Assembly: GCA_026706025.1 (NCBI GenBank)
Contig: JAPOZO010000012.1
Span: 1-34,700 of the forward strand
DNA length: 34,700 nt
From: Candidatus Poribacteria bacterium
GTDB taxonomy: Bacteria > Poribacteria > WGA-4E > WGA-3G
Direction of reading: 5' to 3'
The position numbers and the translations under genes are program-made. Under the pieces are notes generated by a model. It saw only the letters and a program-made list of their open reading frames with translations. It searched no databases and was not told where the DNA came from. Positions 1-7,703 of this stretch are shown here, one piece after another. The first letter of the stretch is position 1, and every line of letters starts with the position of its first letter.

Positions 1-60
1 AGTTTTAAACCCCCTAAATCCCCCTTATCAGGGGGACTTTAAGAGGAAATGCGTAAGTCC
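1..60. repeat. Right end of a GGACTTACGC-type small repeat element (partial)
   Basis: This is the right-hand end of a repeat seen again at 15949-16046. It holds a perfect 7-bp hairpin (TCCCCCT, loop TATC, AGGGGGA, 19-36) and ends in GCGTAAGTCC (51-60), the terminal inverted repeat sequence of the complete copy. The left end lies outside the window. It is about 108 bases downstream of the stop of the first minus-strand gene. Confidence 0.7.
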
Positions 61-124
61 TAACATTATAATGGTTTAATGGTGTGTGCTTGTGGATCTA
101 TTTTTCGTAAAATCGCGAAGCCCT

Positions 125-150
125 GCTCGTAAACGAAGACCACTACGAGC
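125..150 (-). terminator. Weak stem-loop downstream of the 169-864 gene
   Basis: A perfect 7-bp inverted repeat, GCTCGTA (125-131) and TACGAGC (144-150), with a 12-base loop lies just beyond the stop of the minus-strand gene. No clear U-run follows it in the minus direction, so terminator function is only a suggestion. Confidence 0.3.
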
Positions 151-168
151 CCTCTCTTCTCCTTTTGT

Positions 169-864
169 TTAAAATTGCTTTAAACTTGCCCATGTCATCG
201 CGAGTTTTTTTCTCGGTGTTACCGATAATCCACCCATATTTGGAATATCGGGGCCTGTGATCTTGAGATTGTCAAATCTTATTGTATAATTTGCAAGGCC
301 TAACCCAATTCTACCCGTGGGAAACTCAGGAAATCCATGTAGCGGTTTTAAAACTATGGGGTCCAAAACTTGCTTGCCATTTATTGAGAAGGTCAAGTGC
401 TTTCCATGAACACTTAGTTGGAAGGTTGTCCATTTCCGCAATTTCAACAAGTTGTGGGGTTTCTGATCATAGGTCAAAAATAGGTTTCCACGCAAATTGC
501 CACCAAAACATTCCGCTATGGGGCCCGCAAAATCATCAATCCCACATACTATCCCCCATGTCCCTTTAATCCGGGCAGCGATCACAATGGTTCCAGGGCC
601 ATGTTTTTCGAGGGGTTTAACATCAAATTCGATGTCATAATCTTGCCACGTCTCTTCTCCAATTGTAAGTAAACGGGTTATTCCGTCATTACTGCCTTGG
701 AGCTGACCATCAATAATTTCCCAGGAACCGGGGACATCGATGCCAAACATAACTAATTCTTCCCAGTTGACGGGTTCTCCATCATCAAATGTGTCCAAAA
801 ACGTCCCCGCTTGAGCGTCGAAAATAAAGAGAAGAATGCACAACCGAATAATAACGGATTTCAT
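169..864 (-). CDS. Secreted laminin-G-like (DUF1080-type) domain protein
   Basis: A 231-residue exported protein. A signal peptide covers about residues 1-19 (hydrophobic core, then AQA|G). The rest is one concanavalin-type beta sandwich of the kind called DUF1080 or LamG: the opening FLDTFDDG, the middle WQDYDIEFDVKP and the closing IRFDNLKITGP are typical strand signatures. Such domains usually bind carbohydrate or hydrolyse keto-disaccharides, but no catalytic residues can be assigned here. The last 19 residues form a tail (LSVTPRKKLAMTWASLK) shared with the LamG proteins at 4752 and 14701. The start is supported by AAGGAAA about 7 bases upstream of ATG. It lies 89 bases downstream of the ECF sigma gene on the same strand and could be cotranscribed with it. 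The exact ligand is unknown. Confidence 0.75.
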   Translation of the reverse strand: MKSVIIRLCILLFIFDAQAGTFLDTFDDGEPVNWEELVMFGIDVPGSWEIIDGQLQGSNDGITRLLTIGEETWQDYDIEFDVKPLEKHGPGTIVIAARIKGTWGIVCGIDDFAGPIAECFGGNLRGNLFLTYDQKPHNLLKLRKWTTFQLSVHGKHLTFSINGKQVLDPIVLKPLHGFPEFPTGRIGLGLANYTIRFDNLKITGPDIPNMGGLSVTPRKKLAMTWASLKQF

Positions 865-953
865 TTTAATTTCCTTTTATTGAGTGCTAAAATGTTTCGT
901 TGTAGACTTTCGTGAGGTCACGGTTTCTAACATCAAGTTATTAAAACGTCCAT

Positions 954-1577
954 TTAATTTCGTGATTCACTATAATTCTCGGTGAGGTTTACCTGTTCGG
1001 AATCTTCTAATGTTTCTTGGAGCATGGATTCCGATTTCTTTAATCGATGCCGTGCACGATGGAGTTGGCTTTTTACAGTGCATACCGACACACCCAAGAA
1101 CTGGCTAATCTCTTTACAGGTCATTCCTCGGAAGTAGTGGAGTGTAACGGCAGTACGTTCCTTTTCCGGCAAGCGTGAGAGAAGCCTGTGAACAACGTCG
1201 CGTCGTGCTTCAGCTGCAGCGTTCGCCTGCTCCTCAGCGACGTATTGAGAATATGTCATTTTTTCGATCAGTTCGATGCTCGTGTCTTCAAGAGATTGCG
1301 TCCGTATCCTTTTCTTTCTCTGAAACAGGAAGCATTGACGTGCAGCGATCCTATAAAGCCAGCCCTCAAAACAGTGTGGATCCTTCAGCATTGCCAATTT
1401 ATGGTGAACTATTAGAAACGTATCTTGTGTAATTTCTTCAGCAGTGTGGAAATCGGCGATCTTTCGCCATGCAAACGTGTGAACGCTTTTTTGGTATTTT
1501 TTCACTAAGATATCAAACGCCGTATCATCGCCGGATAAAATTTTGTCAATGAGTTGAACATCGTCTAATTTTTCCAT
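954..1577 (-). CDS. RNA polymerase sigma factor, ECF (sigma-70 family)
   Basis: A 207-residue extracytoplasmic-function sigma factor. Sigma region 2 spans about residues 17-88 (AFDILVKKYQ, then AEEITQDTFL in the -10 recognition helix, then WLYRIA). Region 4 spans about 136-182 and ends in a helix-turn-helix (CKEISQFLGVSVCTVKSQLHRAR). A polar tail of about 25 residues (rich in Glu, Ser and Asn) follows region 4, longer than in minimal ECF factors. The start has a strong AGGAGG site. No zinc-finger anti-sigma gene is adjacent: upstream is a membrane-anchored coiled-coil protein (1824-2687) and downstream a secreted DUF1080-like protein. The coiled-coil protein is therefore a candidate partner by position only. 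Confidence 0.93.
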   Translation of the reverse strand: MEKLDDVQLIDKILSGDDTAFDILVKKYQKSVHTFAWRKIADFHTAEEITQDTFLIVHHKLAMLKDPHCFEGWLYRIAARQCFLFQRKKRIRTQSLEDTSIELIEKMTYSQYVAEEQANAAAEARRDVVHRLLSRLPEKERTAVTLHYFRGMTCKEISQFLGVSVCTVKSQLHRARHRLKKSESMLQETLEDSEQVNLTENYSESRN

Positions 1578-1668
1578 AAGGTTTCCTCCTATGTTGGTGT
1601 CCGCCGAGAGACTTAATTTACTGGCACGACTCTTCTACGTGTAACAGGAATCTAAAGCGTTTTAAGCA

Positions 1669-1739
1669 AGGCTTACGCTAATTCCGCGCTTCTGGTGTTT
1701 GCTGAGACAGCCCCAGAGAAGCGTGCGGCGCGTAAGCCT
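1669..1739. repeat. Imperfect long stem-loop with AGGCTTACGC ends
   Basis: Perfect 10-bp outer arms, AGGCTTACGC (1669-1678) and GCGTAAGCCT (1730-1739), enclose a second imperfect pair (CCGCGCTTCTGG against CCAGAGAAGCGTGCGG). The whole 71 bases could fold into one interrupted hairpin. The ends differ by one or two bases from the GGACTTACGC ends of the element at 15872-16046. It sits in the 246-base gap between the sigma gene and the coiled-coil gene. Confidence 0.55.
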
Positions 1740-1823
1740 CACAATGTTGATGGAACAGAATAGCCCAAAAGAGTCTATCACCTTGTCCTATAAAGGAGGG
1801 GACGAAGACCTCTTTCTTACATT

Positions 1824-2687
1824 CTACTTTGGTTTCTCAGGAGGCGTTAGTTCTTGAGGAGGCATCGACTCTTTGAGGTGTTCTAAAGCCTCTTGTACGC
1901 GCGCAAGCTGTTTCCTAACATCCTCAAGTTGTTTCCTAACATCCTCAAACTGTTGTGAATTCAACTTTTTCTTTGCACGTTCGACATCTTTCTTACTCTG
2001 TTCGATCTGCACCTTTGCACGTTCGACTTGTGCCTTACTGCGTTCAATGGTGCGTTCAACCTCCGCTTTGATGCGTTCAATCTCTGGCTTTCTGCGTTCA
2101 ACCTCCGCTTTGGTGCCTTCAATTTCTACCAGCATTTCGATGTAAGCCACTTTATACGTTTCCCAGTCATCTGTCGGTGGAATATCAATAACGCCTGACT
2201 CCCACAGATTCGGATTGTCTTCCAGAAATGCCAAAGCATGCCGGTGTGACAGGTTGGACGCATACTCGTAGAGGTCTCCTATGATGATACCTCTCTCCAA
2301 AAGCAGCTGAAACCACTCCGCCCGTGGATACCTTGCATCTATCTCACTTATTGTAAGGTTACTGCTATAGTTTTCAGTTTCTATACCGTTGTCCTTGCGC
2401 GATAGGCTGACTTCGGTTTTTCCGTGTCCCTTATTGTAATCCGCATCTAACGCCTTCATCAGTTCCTGGGCATTTTGGGGACCGGTATATTTTTCAATGA
2501 CGAGTGGCGTTTTCCAGTCGATTTTAACATGGAACCGCATACCCGGCGATATAATTTCAAGCGGCGATATAATTATTTTAACGCCGTGTGCATATAAATA
2601 GGCACCCCCCGAAAAAATAGCGAATCCCAAAGCGGCCAAGAATGCAAGTCTTAATAGAGTGCCTGCACCGTGAAAAGTCCTTTTCAT
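1824..2687 (-). CDS. Membrane-anchored coiled-coil protein of unknown function
   Basis: I do not recognise the family. The 287 residues start with a basic N-terminus and one hydrophobic segment (about 11-33) that is an uncleaved anchor or signal peptide. A globular part of about 130 residues follows (36-165, containing SNLTISEIDARYPRAEWFQL). From about 185 to 275 it is a long charged helix with near-exact heptads of the type AEVERxK / AQVERAK, then two copies of EDVRKQL, so a parallel coiled coil is very likely. The end is Pro-rich (PPQELTPPEKPK). The start is supported by AAGGAGA upstream of ATG. It lies between an ABC-2 permease gene and an ECF sigma gene on the same strand. A role in sensing or anchoring for either neighbour is possible but unsupported. 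Confidence 0.75.
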   Translation of the reverse strand: MKRTFHGAGTLLRLAFLAALGFAIFSGGAYLYAHGVKIIISPLEIISPGMRFHVKIDWKTPLVIEKYTGPQNAQELMKALDADYNKGHGKTEVSLSRKDNGIETENYSSNLTISEIDARYPRAEWFQLLLERGIIIGDLYEYASNLSHRHALAFLEDNPNLWESGVIDIPPTDDWETYKVAYIEMLVEIEGTKAEVERRKPEIERIKAEVERTIERSKAQVERAKVQIEQSKKDVERAKKKLNSQQFEDVRKQLEDVRKQLARVQEALEHLKESMPPQELTPPEKPK

Positions 2688-2825
2688 TTTCTTTCTCCTT
2701 CAGAGGCGTTATGTTGCCTCGTGTTTGAAGTTTAACTTTTGACAATATGCGTCTATATTCTCAAGACGCGTTTTAAATGTTACCGGTAATTCGGCTATCA
2801 TTAACATACTGAGTCGTACTTGGCA

Positions 2826-4238
2826 TCAAATATCGGAACGGAAGAATTTCAGAAATGCCACGGTTGTTAATACCACAGCAAAGAAGCAGAGCAGCAGCAC
2901 ATCTATCACCGATTGACTGAATATCTCCCCTAAGGTTGTTGTCGCCAATCGTGGCGGTTGTGTAATTTTGACATTATCTTCTGGGCGGTGCACTCTATGA
3001 GAAATATGATCTGAAATTTTAGTAAAGAAATCTGCATGGAGCATCTCATAATAGCGATCACCTGTTTGAAAGTAGTTGCTTCTTTCTACTTTTCCTGTCT
3101 GTGTTAAGTTCGTGGTAAGATAGATTAAGGAAGATGTAGGGGTAATTCGGGAAAACGTCTCACCTAATTGTTCTTGTCGTTCTGTTTCACGTTTATAATC
3201 TCGATCTAATTTGTTCGCACGGTTCTGGAATTTCAGTCGATATTCCTCTTCAATAGATTTCATGCGTTCGTCAATTTTTTTCGCAATTTCCGGACCTATA
3301 ACGCGCGCTCCGTCCTTATTTGGGGGCACCTCCATGAAGAATTTCATTTTTTGATCTTTGAGTTCGGCATCGAAATTATCTCGCATGGCGGTCTTTTCCA
3401 TATAGACGCTCTGCGAAGTTCGTGTTGGGGAAATGATCTTCGCTGTAAGAAAACCGATGCGTGGTGTAATTAGCACAGCGAACACCCAGACAGTAAAGGC
3501 GACAATAAGAGCCGTTTTGGAATTGTCTAAGTAGGTAGAAATCACCGTTCCGATTGCGAAGAACACCGCTATGTAGAGAAGCGAAATAGCAGTCAAACTG
3601 AGCACGCGGGGAAAAATATCGGGTTCGCCCAAGGGAAACCCTTGCCAAACAAGCACGAGTAAGCCCAATAGAAAAGATACCAAGAACGGAACCACGAACA
3701 CAAAGTACCCACCAATCAATTTGCTCCAGAGGAAGAGGTCGCGTGGAAGAGAGTTTGCTAAGTTAATCCGAAGGGTGCCTGCCTCTCTTTCTCCAGCAAC
3801 GGCATCAAATGTGAACAGTAGCGCAAGGAGACTGAAGACAGTCCCTACCACAAATAGAAAATCGAGATGTCCTAAAAGTTGGGAGAGAGGTGCTGAAAAT
3901 GTAGATGGCGGTCCCTGTGTAATTCCATTGCGGGTCATTCCAAGGTAGCTTGGGAGTGAGTCCTCCAATCCTTTTGCGAAGACGCTCAGCGGTGTCGGTT
4001 TGAGAAAAATTTTGGAAACTTCAACTTCCGGTTGCGGCGGCTGCTTCGGATTTACTGTGGTCTCTTCAATGTTTTCGAGTTTAACGGCTTCTTGGTAATC
4101 CACCAAGTTCTGGCGATAATTCCGGTAATTGGTGGAAAGTGTGAGCGGGACGAGAAGCAGGCACATCAAAAGAAGTGCGACAAACCGGACGCTCAGAATA
4201 TGATGCATAACCTCTTTTTGAATCAACGTCATTAACAT
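2826..4238 (-). CDS. ABC-2 type transporter permease (DUF3526-like)
   Basis: A 470-residue integral membrane protein. Hydrophobic segments lie at about 15-35, 125-147, 174-198, 212-235, 243-260 and 443-465. The motif FDAVAGEREAGTLR (about 144-157) is the cytoplasmic signature of ABC-2/NosY/GldF-type permeases involved in export or envelope assembly. Two large polar regions are inserted: about 36-120 after the first segment and 265-440 before the last, the second rich in charged helix (DRDYKRETERQEQ) as in DUF3526 proteins. Such permeases need an ATPase partner. None is encoded in the window, and the nearest upstream sequence is a mobile-element-like repeat. AAAGGGAG precedes the ATG. The substrate is unknown. 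Confidence 0.8.
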   Translation of the reverse strand: MLMTLIQKEVMHHILSVRFVALLLMCLLLVPLTLSTNYRNYRQNLVDYQEAVKLENIEETTVNPKQPPQPEVEVSKIFLKPTPLSVFAKGLEDSLPSYLGMTRNGITQGPPSTFSAPLSQLLGHLDFLFVVGTVFSLLALLFTFDAVAGEREAGTLRINLANSLPRDLFLWSKLIGGYFVFVVPFLVSFLLGLLVLVWQGFPLGEPDIFPRVLSLTAISLLYIAVFFAIGTVISTYLDNSKTALIVAFTVWVFAVLITPRIGFLTAKIISPTRTSQSVYMEKTAMRDNFDAELKDQKMKFFMEVPPNKDGARVIGPEIAKKIDERMKSIEEEYRLKFQNRANKLDRDYKRETERQEQLGETFSRITPTSSLIYLTTNLTQTGKVERSNYFQTGDRYYEMLHADFFTKISDHISHRVHRPEDNVKITQPPRLATTTLGEIFSQSVIDVLLLCFFAVVLTTVAFLKFFRSDI

Positions 4239-4430
4239 ATTGAACTCCCTTTAATTTTTTATTACGATACGGATGCTCTTTCATTTATTGTCCAAGATCA
4301 GATTTTTGTGTAACGAATTTTCGTGTAGGGTATGTGACACGCTTTTATAATTAATGATCCGATTTGAGAATCAAAAGGGTGCATAAAGCGAAAAATTTGG
4401 GATATGGAGAGTGCTATTCCTGATAACAGT

Positions 4431-4633
4431 ATTGACGATTCAGGGTCATTCAATCTTAAGAAATTATTGGATTTTACGTCTTTTTTTTAGGATCCGGTGC
4501 GAAATCCAGCGAAATCCAGCGAAATCCAGCGAAAATTTCTGCGTTTTTTTAAAAACCATAACATATATTAAGTATTAACACCTGCGAAAATAAACACCAA
4601 AAACCTACAATTGAATGACCCTGATTGACGATT
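4431..4633. mobile_element. MITE-like element with 14-bp TIRs and 10-bp target duplication
   Basis: The element body is 4441-4623 (183 bp). Its ends are a perfect 14-bp inverted repeat: CAGGGTCATTCAAT (4441-4454) and ATTGAATGACCCTG (4610-4623). The identical 10-bp direct repeat ATTGACGATT flanks it on both sides (4431-4440 and 4624-4633), as expected for a target-site duplication. No ORF of useful length lies inside. It holds a T-run (about 4481-4488), a 10-bp tandem repeat and A/T-rich sequence. Length, ends and duplication fit a miniature inverted-repeat transposable element moved by a transposase encoded elsewhere. Ends starting CAGGG with 8-10-bp duplications recall the ISAs1 family, but that assignment is from memory. 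Confidence 0.85.
4499..4534. repeat. 10-bp tandem repeat (GAAATCCAGC) inside the MITE
   Basis: GAAATCCAGC occurs three times head to tail (4501-4530), preceded by GC and followed by a partial GAAA. It lies inside the mobile-element-like sequence, so copy number may vary between element copies. Confidence 0.85.
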
Positions 4634-4638
4634 ATACT

Positions 4639-4674
4639 TTGATAGAACACAATATGTATTGTATACTATAGTAT
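4639..4674 (+). promoter_or_regulatory. Sigma-70-type promoter with palindromic -10 region
   Basis: TTGATA (4639-4644), a 17-base spacer, then TATACT (4662-4667) form a near-consensus promoter about 85 bases before the ATG at 4752. The -10 box lies inside a perfect 12-bp palindrome, ATACTATAGTAT (4663-4674), which could be an operator. The -35 box begins five bases after the target duplication of the upstream element. Confidence 0.65.
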
Positions 4675-4751
4675 TGGATTAGGTTTTGAAGAGACACCTG
4701 CACCAACAATTCATCCGCTATTTGCGGTAAGGTCAACCAAAGGAGGAAGAA

Positions 4752-5597
4752 ATGTTTCTATTTGTTATGAACGTCAGAAAAAAAATGGCTCTGAGTTTGG
4801 TTGCTGTTTTAATCACTGGATTGGGCATAGGGATTCCTGTCGCTGCCCGGACAGTTGTCATCGAAGATGGGTTAATCGGATACTGGAGTTTCGATAAAGA
4901 CACTGTAAAAGGCAAAACAGTAGCGGACATCTGGGGCAACCAGGATGCCGAGATCATAGGGGACCTTCAAATCGTAGCGGGTAAGTTTGGAGAGGCGGTG
5001 CAATTGGGCGGTGGCGCGGGTGCTCGTGTCCAAATGACTGATGACATCAAAAAAGCTGAACTGCCCACAGAGGAGATGACTATAGAATTATGGGCGTGGG
5101 ATGAGCAGTTCATCGAATGGGGTGGTTACGTCGTAGCAGTTCAGGACAATGGTGCTTTTGAAAAAGGTTGGCTGCTCGGCACCCGCTGGAAAGCGTTCAG
5201 TTTCGCGCTCTCCTCGGAGGATGCTGATGATGGGGATGGTCTCTTAACTTACCTCAATGCCGCCACCCCGTCCGAGATGAATGAATGGTACCATGTGGTC
5301 GGAACGTATGACGGTAAGGAGATGAAAATCTACGTAAATGGGAAACCTGAGGGCACTTCCGGTGTCCAATCGGGGCCGATCAATTACCCGGATCGCATCT
5401 TCTTCTCCATCGGTGCGTATAAAGATGATAACGAAGACTTTGTGCACAAGGGGATGCTCGACGAAGTGCGTCTCTATGATCGGGCACTCAGTGAAAAAGA
5501 GGTCTTGAACAATATGGAAGCGGAAGGGTTAGCAGTGGAGCCTGCTGGGAAACTGAGTCTCACTTGGGGACAAATCAAGGCTGCTGCGAGCAGATAA
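4752..5597 (+). CDS. Secreted LamG-domain protein
   Basis: A 281-residue exported protein with a signal peptide over about residues 1-32 (VRKKMALSLVAVLITGLGIG...AA). One LamG/concanavalin-like domain fills about 37-255. Typical strands are GLIGYWSFDKDT at the start, MTIELWAWDEQF, then WYHVVGTYDGKEMKIYVNG and LDEVRLYDRALSEKEV, the usual carbohydrate-binding lectin-fold signatures. The C-terminal tail (LAVEPAGKLSLTWGQIK) matches the tails of the proteins at 169 and 14701. The start follows AGGAGGAAGAA. The next gene begins 27 bases after the stop and is probably cotranscribed. The ligand is unknown. Confidence 0.88.
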   Translation: MFLFVMNVRKKMALSLVAVLITGLGIGIPVAARTVVIEDGLIGYWSFDKDTVKGKTVADIWGNQDAEIIGDLQIVAGKFGEAVQLGGGAGARVQMTDDIKKAELPTEEMTIELWAWDEQFIEWGGYVVAVQDNGAFEKGWLLGTRWKAFSFALSSEDADDGDGLLTYLNAATPSEMNEWYHVVGTYDGKEMKIYVNGKPEGTSGVQSGPINYPDRIFFSIGAYKDDNEDFVHKGMLDEVRLYDRALSEKEVLNNMEAEGLAVEPAGKLSLTWGQIKAAASR

Positions 5598-5624
5598 CTC
5601 GCGGCGATTTCGGAGGAAGAAACA

Positions 5625-6560
5625 GTGTGTATTTCTCTCAAGAAGCGAGGGGTTTTCGGTGTGTTTGGAGTTATTTTGCTGGTCGGTTCTCTGTTCTTTG
5701 GTTTCACACTTCAGGCTGTTTCCGAGGTTTTGGGCGTGAAACATGTGGTGATCATTGGGTGTGATGGGATGAGTCCTGACGGTATTCAGAAGGCGAAGAC
5801 ACCAAATATGGATGCCCTCATGCAGCGTGGTGCTTATACGATGCGCGCCCGCGCCGTGATGCCAACTTCCAGCAGTCCGAATTGGGCTTCTATGCTTATG
5901 GGTGCTGGACCTGAACAGCATGGTGTCACGTCCAACGATTGGAGACCCGATAAATTTGCGCTCGCGCCAACGGCAGTGGGGTCGGGCGGCATTTTTCCGA
6001 CGATTTTCAGCGTGCTGCGTGCGCAGCAGCCATCCGCGGTGATTGCCTGCTTCCACGATTGGGGTGGTATCGGACACTTATTTGAACGCGAAGCCTTGGA
6101 CATCATCGAAGATACAGACGGTCCCGTCAACACCACTGAACGTGCTGTCGCCTATTTCAAGGCAAAGCAGCCTGATTTTACATTTATCCATCTCGATCAT
6201 ATTGATCACGCCGGGCATAAGTACGGTTATAGAACGTCTGAGTATTACAAATCCGTTGAAGAGGCGGATCGGCTCATCGGCGAGGCGATTCAGGGACTTG
6301 AAGCGGCGGGGATACTGGCGCAAACGATCCTTATCATTACTTCGGATCATGGCGGTGTCGGAAAAGGGCACGGCGGAGCGACGCTGGCGGAGGTTGAGAT
6401 CCCTTGGATTATCGCCGGACCTGGAGTTGCGCCCGCGAAAGAACTGACTTCTTTCGTGAACATCTACGATACCGCCGCGACAGCCGCCCATATCTTCGGG
6501 TTGACTGCCCCGGACTGCTGGATCGCTGAGCCAGTGTTGGAGGCGTTTGGGTCGCCATAA
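5625..6560 (+). CDS. Alkaline phosphatase-superfamily enzyme (type I phosphodiesterase / nucleotide pyrophosphatase)
   Basis: A 311-residue enzyme of the metal-dependent alkaline phosphatase superfamily. Signal or anchor segment about 10-35. Metal and nucleophile sites are visible: GCDGM (Asp47), the Thr/Ser cluster PTSSSPNWASM (Thr81 and following, the nucleophile position), LDHIDHAGH (Asp191, His195), SDHGG (Asp241, His242) and GHGG (His249). It would hydrolyse phosphodiester or phosphate ester bonds outside the cytoplasm; substrate specificity cannot be read. The start is GTG at 5625, supported by CGGAGGAAG eight bases upstream. At about 310 residues it is a compact member. It lies 27 bases after the LamG gene and 34 bases before a PhyH dioxygenase gene, so the three probably form an operon. 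Confidence 0.88.
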   Translation: MCISLKKRGVFGVFGVILLVGSLFFGFTLQAVSEVLGVKHVVIIGCDGMSPDGIQKAKTPNMDALMQRGAYTMRARAVMPTSSSPNWASMLMGAGPEQHGVTSNDWRPDKFALAPTAVGSGGIFPTIFSVLRAQQPSAVIACFHDWGGIGHLFEREALDIIEDTDGPVNTTERAVAYFKAKQPDFTFIHLDHIDHAGHKYGYRTSEYYKSVEEADRLIGEAIQGLEAAGILAQTILIITSDHGGVGKGHGGATLAEVEIPWIIAGPGVAPAKELTSFVNIYDTAATAAHIFGLTAPDCWIAEPVLEAFGSP

Positions 6561-6594
6561 CTAAAGCACGGGGGTTCCAGGCAGAAAAATTTTA

Positions 6595-7527
6595 ATGACA
6601 TTAAACAGACCGAAAAAAATCCCAACGGGAACACCCTTTGAATTCGGTGAGCATCGTTTTCGTTTTGGTGAGGAGATCGTCGAATTAGTAGATTCCTCCT
6701 CACTTCTCAACAATCCGGGTGCGTTACACAAAAAAATGCGTGAGGATGGGTATCTCTTTATTCGCGGTTTCCATCCGCATGAGCATGCCGAGAAAGCTGC
6801 ACATTGGACATTGCAAGCCATTGCGCAGAGAGACGGGTTAAAGCCGGATACGCCTGTTGAAGAGGGTATCATCGGCACAGCGAATCAGACTTTTAGTTTC
6901 TTTCGACAAACTGAGGTAGCGCATGCCAAACCGATTCTTGATGTTGTCGATAGCCAGCGAACGATGCAATTCTACGAAGAATTCCTCGGGGGTCCCGTCA
7001 TCACGTTTGACAAACGATGGCTTCGCTGCATGGCGAAGGGTGGACACAACCATTTTCACTACGATAGCGTTTACGTTGGGCGCGGTACACAGAACCGGTA
7101 CACGATGTGGAGCGCATTGACGGATATCGGTCTGGAAAATGGACCGCTCGTCATCTGCCTCGGTTCGCATCGGCATGACCGGTTAAAGTCTACATACGGC
7201 GCGACCGATATGGACCGTGATTTGACGGAGGCTGTGTTCAGCACCGATCCACGTGAGATGGTTGAAAAATTCGGATTCACACTGGCAACGGCGCATTTCC
7301 AACCGGGTGACGTTATTATTTTTGGGCTTTATATGATGCACAGTAGTGCACCAAATCGTTCTGACCGCTATCGTATCAGCATTGATACGCGATACCAGCT
7401 CGCTCGCGAAGAGAAGGATGACCGCTTCTTTTTCCGTGAAGACGGCAGTTGGCTCGGTAATTTTTACAACAAAGGTGTGAGTTATAAACCGATAACGGAA
7501 CTCCGCCGGGAGTGGGGATTGGAATAA
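6595..7527 (+). CDS. Phytanoyl-CoA dioxygenase (PhyH) family protein
   Basis: A 310-residue cytoplasmic Fe(II)/2-oxoglutarate-dependent oxygenase. The iron triad is His155, Asp157 (FHYDS) and the distal His249 (MMHSSAP), with Arg258 or Arg260 (RYRISIDTRY) placed to bind 2-oxoglutarate. The jelly-roll context (GPLVICLGSH, QPGDVIIF) is typical of PhyH. Family members hydroxylate small substrates such as lipids, amino acids, ectoine or phosphonate compounds, so the substrate here is open. The adjacent phosphodiesterase gene makes a phosphorus-linked substrate conceivable but not shown. No strong ribosome-binding site precedes the ATG. The N-terminal 50 residues (KKIPTGTPFEFGEHRFRFGE) are an extension before the core. 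Confidence 0.9.
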   Translation: MTLNRPKKIPTGTPFEFGEHRFRFGEEIVELVDSSSLLNNPGALHKKMREDGYLFIRGFHPHEHAEKAAHWTLQAIAQRDGLKPDTPVEEGIIGTANQTFSFFRQTEVAHAKPILDVVDSQRTMQFYEEFLGGPVITFDKRWLRCMAKGGHNHFHYDSVYVGRGTQNRYTMWSALTDIGLENGPLVICLGSHRHDRLKSTYGATDMDRDLTEAVFSTDPREMVEKFGFTLATAHFQPGDVIIFGLYMMHSSAPNRSDRYRISIDTRYQLAREEKDDRFFFREDGSWLGNFYNKGVSYKPITELRREWGLE

Positions 7528-7669
7528 TATCATTAGTTGTGCAACATGCCTACATATTCGATTTTTAGGAATCCAATAGTACGCTGGTAATATTCACGGA
7601 AATGCCAAGGAAATGTTATTACTCCGTAATCCTCGGTATGTCAAATACTATATCTATCAGAAAAAACAG

Positions 7670-7686
7670 CACCTGATGAGCAGGTG
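7670..7686 (+). other. Small hairpin in the leader of the phosphoesterase gene
   Basis: CACCTG (7670-7675), loop ATGAG, CAGGTG (7681-7686) forms a 6-bp stem just upstream of the GGAGGA ribosome site of the gene at 7704. It may influence translation start or be the end of the upstream transcript. The rest of the gap 7528-7703 shows nothing recognisable. Confidence 0.3.
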
Positions 7687-7703
7687 TCAAATGGAGGATT
7701 CGC

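Noticed and set aside
4499-4534. Possible CRISPR-like repeats
   Set aside because: The 10-bp units are directly adjacent, without spacers, and lie inside the transposon-like element.
5529-6077. A 182-codon open frame on the minus strand
   Set aside because: It lies opposite the LamG tail and phosphodiesterase gene, has no ribosome site and no recognisable domain; it is a shadow of the plus-strand genes.
7670-7700. CTGATGAG motif suggesting a hammerhead ribozyme
   Set aside because: The required GAAA core and the closing stems are absent; only a simple 6-bp hairpin can form.
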